From Myxococcales bacterium (GTDB taxonomy: Bacteria; Myxococcota_A; Polyangia; Polyangiales; Ga0077539), in NCBI GenBank assembly GCA_016793325.1, contig JAEUKI010000016.1, positions 1-64,000 of the forward strand: DNA of 64,000 nucleotides, written 5' to 3'. Below, piece after piece: positions 35,535 to 43,868 of this stretch (position 1 is the first letter of the stretch; each line of letters opens with the position of its first letter). A program made the translations under genes and the position numbers. The notes beneath the pieces are model-generated. The model searched no databases and was not told the DNA's origin. It was given only the letters and a program-made list of their open reading frames with translations.

Positions 35535-36152
35535 TCACCAAGCGTCCCGTCTTCGCACGGTAAAGATCGGGTTGAAGAGCTCTCCGCCGCCGACACCAAA
35601 ATTCAAGCCGTCGCTCGAGTGCTCGATGATGTCGAGCTCGAGCGCGGCGAAGAGCTCCTTCCACTGGGCCTTCGTCTGAAACTGATACGTGCACCGAATG
35701 CCGTACGGCGCGTTGGTGATCCAGTCGTTGAACGAGATCACCGTCCACGTCAGCGGGTCGTAGTGCGTCTGCTCCTTGATGAGCAAGTCACGCCTGGACA
35801 CGCGGCGCATCTCGCGCACGAGCTCGTGAATCGCGGCCCTCGACGGCAAATGATGCAGCACATCGTTGGCCATCACGACGTCGAACGAGCCGTCGTCGAA
35901 GGGGAGCTTCTTTCCGTCGTAGGTAAAGCGCTCGATCTCTGCGGGGCGCTGCGACGGAATATCCACCCCCACGATCTCGAGCCCTGGCTTGTGAGCCATG
36001 ATGGCCTTGGCCACCGCGCCAGTGTCGCACCCCACGTCGAGCACCCTGCCGTGCTCGGGCAGAAGCGCGGCGATCGACCGCGCCATCTGCGACTTGTACA
36101 TAGGAAAGTGAACCTTCGTCAGCACGTAACGAAACGGCGCCCAGGCGTCCAT
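35535..36152 (-). CDS. SAM-dependent class I methyltransferase
   Basis: A 205-residue cytosolic enzyme. The Rossmann motif I is VLDVGCDTGAVAK (residues ~37-49), motif post-I is EIVGVDIP, and the acidic DVVMANDVLHHLP with the following LVREMRRVSR mark the UbiE/Methyltransf_11 type. The C-terminal region could bind the substrate. The start ATG 36152 is the only one near the N-terminus. It is convergent with the exported hydrophobic protein gene and 73 bp downstream of the SGNH hydrolase gene on the same strand. The methyl acceptor is unknown. Confidence 0.88.
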   Translation of the reverse strand: MDAWAPFRYVLTKVHFPMYKSQMARSIAALLPEHGRVLDVGCDTGAVAKAIMAHKPGLEIVGVDIPSQRPAEIERFTYDGKKLPFDDGSFDVVMANDVLHHLPSRAAIHELVREMRRVSRRDLLIKEQTHYDPLTWTVISFNDWITNAPYGIRCTYQFQTKAQWKELFAALELDIIEHSSDGLNFGVGGGELFNPIFTVRRRDAW

Positions 36153-36225
36153 TGTGCGCTCCTCCTCGCGGTCGTCGATCACACCCGCTGCCGCGAACAG
36201 CGTCAAGCGAGTCCGCTGCGCTCCC

Positions 36226-37686
36226 TCAAGGTCCCGCGCGAAACACGACGAAGATGTACTCGCCCTCGCGCGCGGTCGAGCCCGCGGGGACGTAGCTGTC
36301 GACCGAGAAATAGTGCGTTCCTGCTGGGAGATCCGCGACGAGCTGGCGATCGTCGCGCGCCGCGCACATCGACGCGCTCGGGGCCGTGAGCCGGTGGAGG
36401 TCGACGTCGACCGTCCCTCGATCGAGCACCAACGCGTGGATGCGCGCGGGCGCACGAAGCTCGAGCCGGTACACGAACTCGCGGCCGCCTTCGTTGGCCG
36501 TCGAGCAGCTGTATCGATCGAACGCCATCGATCCACCACGAGACGTGTCTCGATGGTCCGCAAACGGAAGCGCTTCGATCGCGATCGGAGACGCGACGCT
36601 TCCGTCGCCGGTCGCGATCGAGCCCGGTGGATCGAGCGGAGCGGCCCCCGTCGCGAGCGCGCGCCGAGCGCGGTCGAGCGCCTCGATCGTCAGCAAATTA
36701 CGCTGATTTTGCCCGTATCTCAGCTCGCTCGCCGCAAACGAACACGCGCCGCGCGGCGAGCGACTCAAGTGCAGGTTGTCCCCGCTGAGCCCGAACGACG
36801 GCGCCGCGCGGAGCGCTCGCTCGAGGTCGATGAACGGAACCTGCTTCGCCTGCGCCACCGCCCTCGCGACGTGCGCGTACCACGGGATCCACTGGTCGGC
36901 GATCGCGCTGTCCCCCCGCGGCGGCGCGCTCGTGAACACAGGAATCGCCCCGCGCGCGATCGACCGCTCCGCGATCTCCCAGAGGTTTTCTCCGTACACA
37001 GGGAGGTTGCGCACCTGCGAGTCGTTCGAGCCGTACATCACCAGCGAAAACCGCGGCTGCGCTGCGGCGAGCTCTTGATCGAGCGGCGCGGGCGAACCCG
37101 CGAGGGGAGCGCCCGAGCTCCACCCAACCACCGCGGACAAAGGCCGCCGCTCGTACGGCGTGACGCCCGCGATTCGTCCCGCGCGAAAGTGCGCGATCGT
37201 CGGCGCGAGCGCGTCGCGCCCCGCGAGATCCACGGACGTCCCCGCGAAGCACACCATGAACCCCGAGTCGTACACGGTCTGCGAGTCGCCGACCTTCGCG
37301 AAGGTGTTGTCCATCCCTCCGCGCATCGCGATCGCGCGCATCGAGCGCTGCACCGACTCGCTGATCGGCGAGTGCGTCTGGTTGCTCGGGTACAGCGTCG
37401 GCCCCGTCGGCGGTGTCACACGGTCTGCCATCACGTCCGGCGTCACGCCGCTGTCCGCGATCGCTCCGTCACGTTCGCGCGCGTCCACCGCGCTGTCCTC
37501 GACCGCGCTGTCCTCCGTCGCGTCGCTGCTCGCGGCGTCCGACGCGCCGCTGTCGCTCGATCCGCGCGCGTCGCGGCTCGCGTCGGGCGCGTCCCCGCTG
37601 TCTCCGTCGAGCGCGCTCATCGGAGCGCACGCGACGAACACCAGCGACAAGCCCGCCCACGCTACCCAGTGCTTCACGGTGCGCAT
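36226..37686 (-). CDS. SGNH/GDSL-type hydrolase lipoprotein
   Basis: A 486-residue predicted lipoprotein. Signal peptide with lipobox VACAP, then a long Asp/Ser/Ala linker (residues ~25-85). The catalytic part contains AKVGDSQT (GDS block I Ser), a mid-segment SLVMYGSNDSQ (block III GxND-like) and DNLHLSR near its end (DxxH block V). A final beta domain (residues ~390-486; THYFSVDSYVPAG) looks like a PPC or carbohydrate-binding module. It probably deacylates an extracellular substrate. ATG 37686 starts the signal peptide exactly. Confidence 0.8.
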   Translation of the reverse strand: MRTVKHWVAWAGLSLVFVACAPMSALDGDSGDAPDASRDARGSSDSGASDAASSDATEDSAVEDSAVDARERDGAIADSGVTPDVMADRVTPPTGPTLYPSNQTHSPISESVQRSMRAIAMRGGMDNTFAKVGDSQTVYDSGFMVCFAGTSVDLAGRDALAPTIAHFRAGRIAGVTPYERRPLSAVVGWSSGAPLAGSPAPLDQELAAAQPRFSLVMYGSNDSQVRNLPVYGENLWEIAERSIARGAIPVFTSAPPRGDSAIADQWIPWYAHVARAVAQAKQVPFIDLERALRAAPSFGLSGDNLHLSRSPRGACSFAASELRYGQNQRNLLTIEALDRARRALATGAAPLDPPGSIATGDGSVASPIAIEALPFADHRDTSRGGSMAFDRYSCSTANEGGREFVYRLELRAPARIHALVLDRGTVDVDLHRLTAPSASMCAARDDRQLVADLPAGTHYFSVDSYVPAGSTAREGEYIFVVFRAGP

Positions 37687-37712
37687 CAACGAAGAGCGTA
37701 CCGCGCCCGCGC

Positions 37713-38588
37713 TCATCGCGTCGCGAGCGTACGGACAACGGCCATGCAGAGCTCGACGTGCGCTCGAATGCGGGCCTCGCGGTCGGTCCCCTTCCACGAG
37801 CTCTCGAGGGTGAGCTCGGCGATGCCGCGCTCGGCGCAGTAGCCGTTGGCAGCCATCATTCCCAGCGAATTTGCCCACAGACTGACGACGAAGCGCGACC
37901 CCAAGGTCGCCGGCGAGAGCCCTGGGGACGGCAGCGTCGAGCCGAAGTAGTCCTTGCGCGCGAGGGTCGTCCCCTTCGCTTCGATCTCGGCCAACCAGCG
38001 CTCGACCTGCGCCACGTCGCAGCGCGCGTTGGAGAACACGAACGACGCGTCCTGCGGCCCCTCGTGCAACGACAGCACGATGTCCGGCGCGAACGACGCG
38101 ATCGCGTCGCGCACGAGCCGCGCTTCCGCCGTATAGAACCGCCGAAAATCACGGTTGATGTCGTACCCCTCCGCGTTGAACCTCGAGACCTCCGCGGCCC
38201 CCACGGCGTTGACCGGCGTGAGCACGCGCACGGCCACGCGCGCGAGCGACGCCCGCGCTTCGTCGAGGCGCTCGAGCAGCGGCGGAACACACAAAATCCC
38301 CGCTTGCTCGTTGCCGTGAACGCCAGACAACACGAGCACACGCTGCGTTGCTTCGCGCGCGTTCGGGGTCTCGACCTCGAGCACGGGCCGCGACGTGTTG
38401 CGATAGGTCACGCGCAGCGCCTCGCGCACCGAGAAGCGCCCCTCGAACGCGCGGATCTCGGCCTCGAACGCGTCTGGGTCGTACCCGATCGTGACGACGT
38501 CCATCTCGGGGTCGCGCGCGGGATAGTCGTACACGCGACGAACGAGGTGATAGCGGGCGAACTGTCGCAGCTCAGCGAGCGTCGGCAC
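37713..38588 (-). CDS. AstE/AspA-like or M14-type zinc hydrolase
   Basis: A 291-residue protein. VLSGVHGNEQAG carries the zinc ligands His and Glu (HxxE) of the succinylglutamate desuccinylase/aspartoacylase and M14 carboxypeptidase superfamily. GYDINRDFRRF holds the conserved NRD segment, and VLSLHEGPQD gives the third ligand His. Near the C-terminus AELTLESS contains the likely catalytic Glu. No signal peptide is present. The start is GTG 38588. It ends 26 bp upstream of the SGNH gene, in the same direction. It is 33 bp downstream of the terpene synthase gene, but a link to terpenoid chemistry is not established. Confidence 0.82.
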   Translation of the reverse strand: MPTLAELRQFARYHLVRRVYDYPARDPEMDVVTIGYDPDAFEAEIRAFEGRFSVREALRVTYRNTSRPVLEVETPNAREATQRVLVLSGVHGNEQAGILCVPPLLERLDEARASLARVAVRVLTPVNAVGAAEVSRFNAEGYDINRDFRRFYTAEARLVRDAIASFAPDIVLSLHEGPQDASFVFSNARCDVAQVERWLAEIEAKGTTLARKDYFGSTLPSPGLSPATLGSRFVVSLWANSLGMMAANGYCAERGIAELTLESSWKGTDREARIRAHVELCMAVVRTLATR

Positions 38589-38621
38589 GAGCGCGAGTGT
38601 CGCGATGGAGCGACGCGGCCG

Positions 38622-39458
38622 TCAATGCGCTGCGTGCGCTTCGCGCGCGGAGTACCGATCGGCCGCGCGGCGGTAGAACGCCTCGTGCGTCGCGAGCATC
38701 TTCGGGGCCATCTCGCGCACGCGCGGGTGCACGCGGGGGTCCGCTGCGCTCGCGGCGATCCCGTCTTCGAGCCGCGCGAGCTCGCGCTCGATGTCCGCCA
38801 GGGCCTGCGCGCGAGGTCCTCCGTGGGCCGCCACGAGGATCGCGTTGGCGAGCGTCTCTTCGCGCTCGTCTCGCGCGAGCGAGTGCTTGTCGTTGTGCAG
38901 GCGCCCGTGCACGGAGACCCTGCGGATCAGCGCCGCCGTCGGCGCGTCGTCGAACGAGAGGTCTTCGTGCCACGCGAGGGTCGTGAACAGATGCCCGAGC
39001 GTCGAGGTCACCGACCCAACGATCACGTACTCGGACAGCGTGGTGTTCGCGTCGATGGACGACTCGGCCAACATCGCCTCGACCACCGACGCCGCGCTCG
39101 CGCGCCAACGCGCCCTGCGCACGAACGAGGGCCGCCTCGACCACAACGCTGATTCGATCAGAGAAAACCCGGCACATTCGGGTCTCGCGTTCGCTTCGCT
39201 CGCGCCCTCTTCCGTGCTCGGACGCGACGCGCGAGCCCCGCCGCTGTGAACGTGATCGAGCACGCTCACCGCCGCCTCGGCGCTGATCGCGCCGCCGTCG
39301 AAGCGGTCGTCGAGCCAGAAGAAGAACGCCATCTGCGCGGCGAGCACCGCGCTCGCGTCCGGAGCCCACGCGGCGACGCCGTACCCGTCGAGCAGCATCG
39401 CCGCGAGCTCGATCGAACGCGGCGAGAACCCTTCGAGCGCAGCGAGAGCCTCCTTCAT
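38622..39458 (-). CDS. Class I terpene synthase-like protein
   Basis: A 278-residue helical protein. The aspartate-rich motif FFWLDDRFD (DDxxD, residues 50-54) and a later HNDKHSLARDE (residues 188-198) that fits the NSE/DTE motif (N189, S193, D197) are the two Mg2+-diphosphate-binding motifs of class I terpene synthases. The ATG at 39458 overlaps the stop of the cyclase gene by four bases, so the pair is cotranslated. It is shorter than many bacterial synthases (~330 residues), but diterpene-type enzymes of this size exist. The product is unknown. Confidence 0.75.
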   Translation of the reverse strand: MKEALAALEGFSPRSIELAAMLLDGYGVAAWAPDASAVLAAQMAFFFWLDDRFDGGAISAEAAVSVLDHVHSGGARASRPSTEEGASEANARPECAGFSLIESALWSRRPSFVRRARWRASAASVVEAMLAESSIDANTTLSEYVIVGSVTSTLGHLFTTLAWHEDLSFDDAPTAALIRRVSVHGRLHNDKHSLARDEREETLANAILVAAHGGPRAQALADIERELARLEDGIAASAADPRVHPRVREMAPKMLATHEAFYRRAADRYSAREAHAAH

Positions 39459-41029
39459 CGCGCGAGCCTCGTGGCGAGCACCAGCCCGCCCGCCGCGAAG
39501 GCGTGGGTCTGCGTTTGATAGTGGCTGACGAGCGGGCGCGGCCCGAGCATTTCGGGGACGCCGCTCCACGTTCCGTCGGGCGACTGCGACTCCATGAGGT
39601 ACGCGAGCCCTGCGACGATCGGCTCGATCTTGTCCGGAGCGAACAAGAGCAACGCCGTCACCGCGAGACCCGTGGCGCTCGCGACAGAGCGCTCGCCGTC
39701 GGCCGCGCCCCAGCCGCCGTCGCTGTTTTGACCGAGCGAGAGCGCGTCGATCGCGCGATCGACCAGCGGGTGTCCCGTCGGGAGCGCCTTGGCGATCTCG
39801 AGCACGGGGTACGCTTGGTTTCGGTACCACGAGCCCTTCCACGTGTGGTTGTTCGAGCACTGCTCGACGAGCCAAGCGCGCGCGTCCTCGAGCTTCACCG
39901 AGCTCGGGGTCTCGTTGCAGAGCGAGAGCGCGAGCACGACGTGCGCGAGGACGTCGTCGCTGACCTCGTCGCTCACGTCTTGCCACGTGCGCCACAGCCC
40001 GTTGGGCAGCTGCTGGCCCGCGAGGTACGCCGCGCATCGCGAACGCGCGCGCTGGTAGCTGTCCGAGCGCCCGAGGGCGAGCAGCGCGCTCGACGCCGTG
40101 TCGTTGTCGCTCTGAACGCCCACGCGAAAGCCCCAGCCTCCGTCTTCGCACTGGTTTCGCACGAGAAACCCGCGCGCTCGCTCGGCGCACGCGCCGCGCA
40201 CGGGGCTCGTGTCCTCGAACGTCCGAAGCAAGATCGACGTGTCCCAGAGCTCGTTGGTCGTGAACACCCACGAGCCGTCCTCGCGCTGCGAACGAAGGAC
40301 GCTCTCGAGGCAGCGCTCGAACGCGCTGTCGCGGGGCTCGAGGTCGAGCGCGAGCAACGCGAGCGCGGTGCTCACGGGCAGGTAGCAGAAGCTCCCGTCG
40401 TCGCACTGCGCCGAACGCAGGTCCGCGAGCGCCTCGCGCACGGCCTCGCGGTCACCGACGCGCGCGTGCAAGAGGGCGGTCATCGCCGCGAGCTCGACGC
40501 GGTGCCAGGGCTTGAGCGCGCGCTCGTTGCGCTTCGAGAAGAGCGTCGCGACGAGGGACCGAAGAAACGGCTCGTCGACGCCAGTCTCGACGCTCGCTCC
40601 GAGCAAGAGCGCGAAGACTTGGAGCGACCAGGTCTTTCGGAGCATCACGGGCGACTGCCAGAACGACGCGCGAAGATCGAGCGCTTCGCCGCGCCAGAGC
40701 AGCCCGAGCGCCTCGTCGAAGAGCTTGGTGTCCTCGTCGCGCGCGGCGGACGGGTGCGAGTCGATCCACGCGCGGGCGCGGGCGGCCGCGTGGCGCGCCC
40801 GCGGATCATCGATGAGCGAGAGCGCGACGCCCGCCACCGAAGTCTCGAACGGGCGGGGATCGGGGTCCTGCTTCCAGCTCCCGTCCGAGCGCTGTTGATC
40901 TGCGCACCACTGCGCCGCCCGCCGCGTGTGCTCGCGCAAGGGCGCGGCCGCAGAGAGCCAGAGCGGATGAGACACGAGCGCGCTGATGCGACGCGCGTCG
41001 GCAATCGAAACCCGTTGAAGGTCGATCAT
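39455..41029 (-). CDS. Class II terpene/squalene-cyclase-like enzyme
   Basis: A 524-residue alpha-alpha-barrel cyclase. QW-type repeats occur six or more times: QRSDGSW, QCDDGSF, QREDGSW, QCEDGGWGF, QNSDGGWG, QSPDGTW. The region where the DxDD acid motif is expected reads S307-D308-N309-D310-T-A, so the catalytic pattern is non-canonical. The length fits bacterial class II diterpene cyclases better than squalene-hopene cyclases (~630). It has no signal peptide. ATG 41029 is used. It is the upstream member of the coupled pair with the class I synthase. No prenyl-diphosphate synthase gene is nearby. Confidence 0.8.
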   Translation of the reverse strand: MIDLQRVSIADARRISALVSHPLWLSAAAPLREHTRRAAQWCADQQRSDGSWKQDPDPRPFETSVAGVALSLIDDPRARHAAARARAWIDSHPSAARDEDTKLFDEALGLLWRGEALDLRASFWQSPVMLRKTWSLQVFALLLGASVETGVDEPFLRSLVATLFSKRNERALKPWHRVELAAMTALLHARVGDREAVREALADLRSAQCDDGSFCYLPVSTALALLALDLEPRDSAFERCLESVLRSQREDGSWVFTTNELWDTSILLRTFEDTSPVRGACAERARGFLVRNQCEDGGWGFRVGVQSDNDTASSALLALGRSDSYQRARSRCAAYLAGQQLPNGLWRTWQDVSDEVSDDVLAHVVLALSLCNETPSSVKLEDARAWLVEQCSNNHTWKGSWYRNQAYPVLEIAKALPTGHPLVDRAIDALSLGQNSDGGWGAADGERSVASATGLAVTALLLFAPDKIEPIVAGLAYLMESQSPDGTWSGVPEMLGPRPLVSHYQTQTHAFAAGGLVLATRLAR

Positions 41030-41350
41030 GCACGAACCCCGAGCTAGAGACTCCCACACCCCGCGCGCCTCACCGGACGCGCGGGTCACTCACGGGCTAT
41101 GTGATGAAGCTGGGAGGAAGGGTGCGCAAGGAAAAATCGTCATCGTTTCGGGCAGTTGTCATCCCGAGTAAGCTCGTTGCGGGGTTGAATACTGGTGCTA
41201 TTTGTTGGCCTTCATTGAGCGCGCTCAACCAACCGGCGCTCTTGAATACTTGCCCACGAATATCCATCCGCGCCGACGGGCTCTCGTCGATGCCGTCTCG
41301 GCGTCGCGCGCTCGACGCGATCGAGTCCCCCGACGAAGGTCGCGGCGAGC
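41030..41350. other. Lower-GC gap upstream of the terpene pair
   Basis: This 321-bp stretch lies between the cyclase and the STAS-like gene, both on the minus strand. It is more AT-rich than its surroundings and contains only the possible 56-residue frame described separately. It should hold the cyclase promoter, but no clear -35/-10 pair is seen. Confidence 0.5.
41097..41267 (-). CDS. Possible small protein upstream of the cyclase
   Basis: A 56-residue open frame with protein-like composition (MDIRGQVFKSAGWLSALNEG start; ARNDDDFSLRTLPP near the end) and lower-GC codon use than the neighbours. It lies 67 bp upstream of the cyclase start on the same strand. The frame is also open further upstream, and the ribosome-binding site is weak, so it may be a remnant or chance. 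No family is recognised. Confidence 0.35.
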   Translation of the reverse strand: MDIRGQVFKSAGWLSALNEGQQIAPVFNPATSLLGMTTARNDDDFSLRTLPPSFIT

Positions 41351-41749
41351 TCAGCCTTTGAGCGGCCTGCGCATGAGCTCCATCGCGCTCGCGCGGTCGT
41401 CTGCGACGTGCAGCTCGACCGAAGCCGAGAGCCCGATGGTGCGCGCGGCCATCCTCGCGGCAGGGAGCTTCGTGATGATCACGATGCGCTTGAGTCCCTG
41501 AACGCGCCCCGACTCGAGCACGCGCACGCCAGCGGGAACAGAGTCCGGCGTGAAGCCCGAGATCGCCGTCGCGTCGATCAGCCAGTTCGGGGCCCAGCCC
41601 AAGCGCGATCCGTCTTGATCGAGCCCGCGGAGCATTGCGCCGTCGACGCGCCCCAAGAGCACCGACTCGACGATGTCCGACGAGAGTTTCGAAGTGCGCT
41701 GACTCGATGGAGTCTCGGGCTTCGATTCGACAGCCATGTTGTCGAACAT
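41351..41749 (-). CDS. STAS/SpoIIAA-like small protein
   Basis: A 132-residue cytosolic protein. The core from DGAMLRGLDQ to the end, with WLIDATAISGFTPDSVPAG, RVLESGRVQGLKRIVIIT and ASAMELMRR, follows the beta-alpha layout of STAS-like domains (SpoIIAA-like). The usual phosphorylated Ser is not obvious. ATG 41749 (MFDNMAV) or 41737 are possible starts. It is likely transcribed separately from the terpene pair, which begins over 300 bp downstream. Confidence 0.6.
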   Translation of the reverse strand: MFDNMAVESKPETPSSQRTSKLSSDIVESVLLGRVDGAMLRGLDQDGSRLGWAPNWLIDATAISGFTPDSVPAGVRVLESGRVQGLKRIVIITKLPAARMAARTIGLSASVELHVADDRASAMELMRRPLKG

Positions 41750-41823
41750 AGCCGAACGCTGGAATTCGAGACAACGGTTCGGAAGCAAAGAAATCTCAGT
41801 GCGCTACTCGCCGCACAGAGGCT

Positions 41824-42231
41824 TCATCTCGCAGGAAGCGCACATGCGCCGTCCGCGTCGGGAAGGCAACGCCCCGTGAGTTTCAGCCGGTTCTTCGCGA
41901 AGCGCTCATAGGCCCAGTCGAGCGACTGCGACACCCCAGGAAGCCGAGTGAGCGAAACGAGCGGTGCGAGTCCTACCGCGGAGTACAGCCTCCGAAAGAC
42001 CTCGACGCCCTCGATGATCGTCCCGTCCGGCAGTCGGCCGTGGATGCGATCCATGAGCGTCGCCCACGGAATACCGATGGCGCTCGCGTCGAATCCCTCG
42101 CGCGCGATGTCCGTAAACGTGATGCGCCCGCGGCCGCGATCCATGCGGCGAAGCATGTTGATTTCGCGCACACACAATGGGCACTCGCCGTCGAAGAAGA
42201 CCTCGATCTCGGATGGGTTCACGTCGGTCAT
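41824..42231 (-). CDS. DCC-family thiol-disulfide oxidoreductase-like (DUF393)
   Basis: A 135-residue protein. The N-terminal [25 protein letters not shown] is the DCC family signature (DxxCxxC), related to thioredoxin folds. The following TFTDIARE and the C-terminal [16 protein letters not shown] complete the family pattern. It presumably acts as a small redox protein, but the substrate is not known. ATG 42231 fits the family start. It lies 41 bp after the DHFR gene on the same strand, so it could share the thyA-DHFR transcript. Confidence 0.88.
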   Translation of the reverse strand: MTDVNPSEIEVFFDGECPLCVREINMLRRMDRGRGRITFTDIAREGFDASAIGIPWATLMDRIHGRLPDGTIIEGVEVFRRLYSAVGLAPLVSLTRLPGVSQSLDWAYERFAKNRLKLTGRCLPDADGACALPAR

Positions 42232-42272
42232 GCCATTGCGATGCTCGGCGCGCGCTGGCGTGTCGCGCCCGC

Positions 42273-42788
42273 TCACAGCGCTCGATCGCGACGACGATAG
42301 CGCACGAACGAGACGCCGGGCTCGGTGTGCGCGACGCGGGACACTTCGACAAATTCGTCCGCGTTCCACCGGGGAAAGTACGCGTCGCCCTCGTAGTCCT
42401 GGGCGATCTCGGTGAGCGCGAGCTCGGTCGCCTCGGGCAGCGCCATCGCGTACACCTCCGCGCCGCCGATCACCCGCGGAGCGTCGTCTCCCTCGCGCGC
42501 GATCGCGATCGCCTCGGGCCACGTCGCGACGACCTCGCACCCCGCGAGGCCTCGTCGTCGCGTGGCTTCGTCGCGGGTGAGCACGATGTTGCGTCGGTTC
42601 TCGAGAGGCTTTCCGATCGATTCGAAGGTCTTGCGGCCCATGATGACCGCGTGCCCCACGGTGAGGGCTTTGAAGTGCTTGAGCTCGCCAGGGATCTTCC
42701 ACGGCAGCGCGTTGCTCTTGCCGATCACGCCGTTGCGGGCGACCGCAGCGACGAGCACGAGCTCGGGTCGCGATGAACCGTCGTTCAT
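42273..42788 (-). CDS. folA: Dihydrofolate reductase
   Basis: A 171-residue enzyme that reduces dihydrofolate to tetrahydrofolate with NADPH. Motifs: [29 protein letters not shown] near the N-terminus (substrate and Met20-loop region), [13 protein letters not shown] for NADPH binding, and VIGGAEVY near the C-terminus. ATG 42788 overlaps the ThyA stop (42785) by four bases, coupling it to thymidylate synthase, whose reaction produces dihydrofolate. The pairing is a common bacterial arrangement. Confidence 0.95.
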   Translation of the reverse strand: MNDGSSRPELVLVAAVARNGVIGKSNALPWKIPGELKHFKALTVGHAVIMGRKTFESIGKPLENRRNIVLTRDEATRRRGLAGCEVVATWPEAIAIAREGDDAPRVIGGAEVYAMALPEATELALTEIAQDYEGDAYFPRWNADEFVEVSRVAHTEPGVSFVRYRRRDRAL

Positions 42789-43627
42789 ACCGCCACCGGA
42801 GCCTTGATCGCCGGGTGCGGGTCGTAGCCCTCGAGCGTGAAGTGCTCGTAGCGAAACGAGAACAAGTCCTTCACGGAGGGGTCGATGCGCATGCGGGGCA
42901 AGGGCCTCGGTTCGCGCGTGAGCTGCAGCTTCGCTTGCTCGACGTGGTTCGAATACAGGTGCGCGTCGCCGAGCGTGTGGACGAAGTCGCCGAGCGTCAG
43001 GTCGCACACCTGCGCGACCATCATCGTGAGCAGCGCGTAGCTCGCGATGTTGAAGGGGACGCCCAAGAACACATCGCCGCTCCGTTGATAGAGCTGGCAC
43101 GAGAGCTCGCCGTCCTGCACGTAGAACTGAAACAGCGTGTGACACGGAGGCAGCGCGACCTGCTCGGCCTCGCGCGGGTTCCACCCAGAGACGATCAAGC
43201 GACGCGAGTCGGGGCGCTCGCGGATCGTGCTGATGATCTTCGCGAGCTGGTCGACGCCGTCTCGCGCGTACGTTCCGTCGGGCGACACGCTGGCGCCGAA
43301 GTTGCGCCACTGGTGGCCGTACACAGGACCGAGGTCGCCCGGCCCTCGACCGAAGCGCGCGCACTGCTCGGGCGTCGCCCACTCGTCCCAGATGGTCACG
43401 CCCTCGGCTTGCAGCGACGCGACGTGCGTCTCACCCCGCACGAACCACAACAGCTCGTGCACGATCGACTTCAAGTGCACTTTCTTGGTGGTCACGAGGG
43501 GAAAGCCCTCGCCGAGCGCGAACCTCATCTGGTGCCCGAAGACCCCCACGGTGCCCGTCCCCGTGCGGTCGGTGCGAGGCTTTCCCTCGCGCAAGATGCG
43601 CTCGAGCAGCTCGTGATATTGCCTCAA
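42785..43627 (-). CDS. thyA: Thymidylate synthase
   Basis: A 280-residue enzyme that methylates dUMP to dTMP with methylene-tetrahydrofolate. Family blocks: [12 protein letters not shown], the phosphate-binding Arg in [11 protein letters not shown], and [11 protein letters not shown] with the nucleophilic Cys, followed by [18 protein letters not shown] and [11 protein letters not shown]. The start is TTG 43627, which gives the family-typical N-terminus MRQYHELL; the only upstream ATG (in GATGGAGC) is immediately followed by a stop in its frame. It precedes folA in an overlapping operon. Confidence 0.95.
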   Translation of the reverse strand: MRQYHELLERILREGKPRTDRTGTGTVGVFGHQMRFALGEGFPLVTTKKVHLKSIVHELLWFVRGETHVASLQAEGVTIWDEWATPEQCARFGRGPGDLGPVYGHQWRNFGASVSPDGTYARDGVDQLAKIISTIRERPDSRRLIVSGWNPREAEQVALPPCHTLFQFYVQDGELSCQLYQRSGDVFLGVPFNIASYALLTMMVAQVCDLTLGDFVHTLGDAHLYSNHVEQAKLQLTREPRPLPRMRIDPSVKDLFSFRYEHFTLEGYDPHPAIKAPVAV

Positions 43628-43786
43628 AGCTCCATCGCTCCTTCAGTGCGACGACGACGTCGACGGTGATGTCGGCGAGAGATCACGGATCGCTGCGGCG
43701 TGGCAAATTCCGCGAAATGTGAGATCGTCTTCGTAGTCTGCCACGATACAAAGAGTCGCAACGCGTTGGACCTTCTACTCCGACGG

Positions 43787-43807
43787 TGCGGCGCGACGAG
43801 CGCCGCA
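43787..43807. repeat. Perfect 8-5-8 inverted repeat before the MopE-type gene
   Basis: TGCGGCGC and GCGCCGCA are perfect arms separated by five bases. The site lies 62-82 bp upstream of the MopE-type lipoprotein ATG. It could form an RNA hairpin in the leader or act as an operator; no T-run follows, so a terminator is unlikely. Confidence 0.5.
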
Positions 43808-43868
43808 GAGGTCCGAGCGCACGCACGAGTCAGTCATAAGCCGCCGTCGAGCAACTGAGGAGTCCCCG

